Assembly (NCBI GenBank): GCA_902494815.1
Contig: CABUVB010000006.1
Span: forward strand, 1-31,963
DNA from: an uncultured Collinsella sp.
GTDB taxonomy: Bacteria > Actinomycetota > Coriobacteriia > Coriobacteriales > Coriobacteriaceae
Direction of reading: 5' to 3'
DNA length: 31,963 nucleotides
Part shown: one piece after another, positions 31,524 to 31,963 of the stretch
Numbering within the stretch: position 1 is the stretch's first letter
Layout: every line of letters begins with the position of its first letter
Translations under genes and position numbers: made by a program
Notes under the pieces: model-generated
What the model saw: only the letters and a program-made list of their open reading frames with translations
What the model was told of the DNA's origin: nothing
The model's database searches: none

Positions 31524-31963
31524 ATGAGCTACAAGACCGTTTGCGTTGCCGGCGGCGGCGTGCTGGGAAGCCAGATTGCCTTTCAGGCTGCCTACTGCGG
31601 CTTCGATGTAACGATTTGGCTGCGCAGCGAGGGCAGCATCGGCCGCACCCAGCCCAAGATCGATCATGTGCGTGAGGAGTACATCGCTGCTATCGAGGGC
31701 ATGGCGGACGGCACGGGCGAGTGGTGCGCCGGTATCGCCGATAGCGGCCAGCCCTTCGACAAGGAGGCGGCACTCGCTGCCGTCGAGCGTGCCTACTCCA
31801 CGCTCAAGCTGGAGCTCGATCTTGCCAAGGCAGTGGCCGACGCCGACCTGGTCATCGAGTCTATGGCCGAGGACACCCAGGCAAAAATCGACTTCTACAA
31901 GAAGCTTGCCCCGGTTCTCCCGCAAAAGACCGTCGTCGTGACCAACTCCTCCACGCTGCTGCC
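31524..31963 (+). CDS. 3-hydroxyacyl-CoA dehydrogenase, N-terminal part (partial)
   Basis: The frame opens at the ATG 31524, with AGAGGA 8 bases upstream, and runs off the window end after 146 residues. The N-terminal Rossmann fold reads VCVAGGGVLGSQIAFQAA, the NAD-binding glycine motif of 3-hydroxybutyryl/3-hydroxyacyl-CoA dehydrogenases. ADLVIESMAEDTQAKIDFYKKL and VVTNSSTL match the conserved E-x-x-x-E-x-x-x-K and N-S-S-T segments; the helical C-terminal domain is missing. The enzyme would oxidise 3-hydroxyacyl-CoA with NAD in beta-oxidation or butyrate-type metabolism. It follows the activase in orientation but is separated by a terminator and element D, so it is a separate transcription unit. 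Confidence 0.9.
   Translation, partial: MSYKTVCVAGGGVLGSQIAFQAAYCGFDVTIWLRSEGSIGRTQPKIDHVREEYIAAIEGMADGTGEWCAGIADSGQPFDKEAALAAVERAYSTLKLELDLAKAVADADLVIESMAEDTQAKIDFYKKLAPVLPQKTVVVTNSSTLL

Overview
The window is high-GC, gene-dense bacterial DNA. Gene content suggests a gut Coriobacteriia actinobacterium, most likely Collinsella or a close relative: a SEC-C methionine aminopeptidase, an HD protein paired with a CmpB-type membrane protein, a fused two-ATPase CoA-dehydratase activase of about 1600 residues, and frequent hairpin repeats carrying GGGACAG. This is recognition from memory, not a database result. No tRNA, rRNA, CRISPR array, transposase or integrase was seen.

Layout. 1-3480: the end of an M18 aminopeptidase, a D-2-hydroxyacid dehydrogenase bracketed by two copies of a hairpin repeat, map, and a radical SAM enzyme. 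3700-6968: an alpha/beta hydrolase, a degenerate-GGDEF/receiver/HD-GYP signalling protein, and a frameshifted Hpt gene. 7199-13776: an AT-richer island that reads as a complete RiPP (ribosomal peptide) locus. It has a DUF2975/XRE regulator pair, a 42-residue six-cysteine precursor, a stem-loop, an ABC ATPase with two permeases, a radical SAM/SPASM maturase and an ABC exporter. 13815-18173 (minus): a polar amino acid ABC importer with a C26 gamma-glutamyl hydrolase-like gene. 18219-18556: intergenic DNA with a six-copy alternating inverted-repeat array. 18558-24144: dxs (minus), the HD/CmpB pair, and amtB-glnK with structured leaders. 24180-31963: a HAD phosphatase, a small-membrane-peptide locus organised like a type I toxin-antitoxin system, a TetR regulator, the fused activase, and the start of a 3-hydroxyacyl-CoA dehydrogenase.

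The best candidates for something undescribed are three. (1) The RiPP locus at 7199-13776; its precursor is too short for routine gene calling. (2) The 41-residue hydrophobic/basic peptide gene at 25198-25323. The presumed ends of its mRNA are complementary, its ribosome-binding site is hidden, it has a LexA-like dyad at its promoter, and there is a convergent antisense promoter. (3) The alternating 16-bp repeat array at 18284-18501, together with single inverted pairs of similar architecture but different sequence at 2590, 6993 and 31227.

How genes work together (inference): the island makes, exports and probably protects against a thioether-type peptide. amtB-glnK couples ammonium uptake to PII, although this PII lacks the usual modified tyrosine. 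The importer and C26 enzyme would bring in and process a glutamate-type or gamma-glutamyl compound. The TetR/activase/dehydrogenase stretch points to CoA-thioester metabolism.
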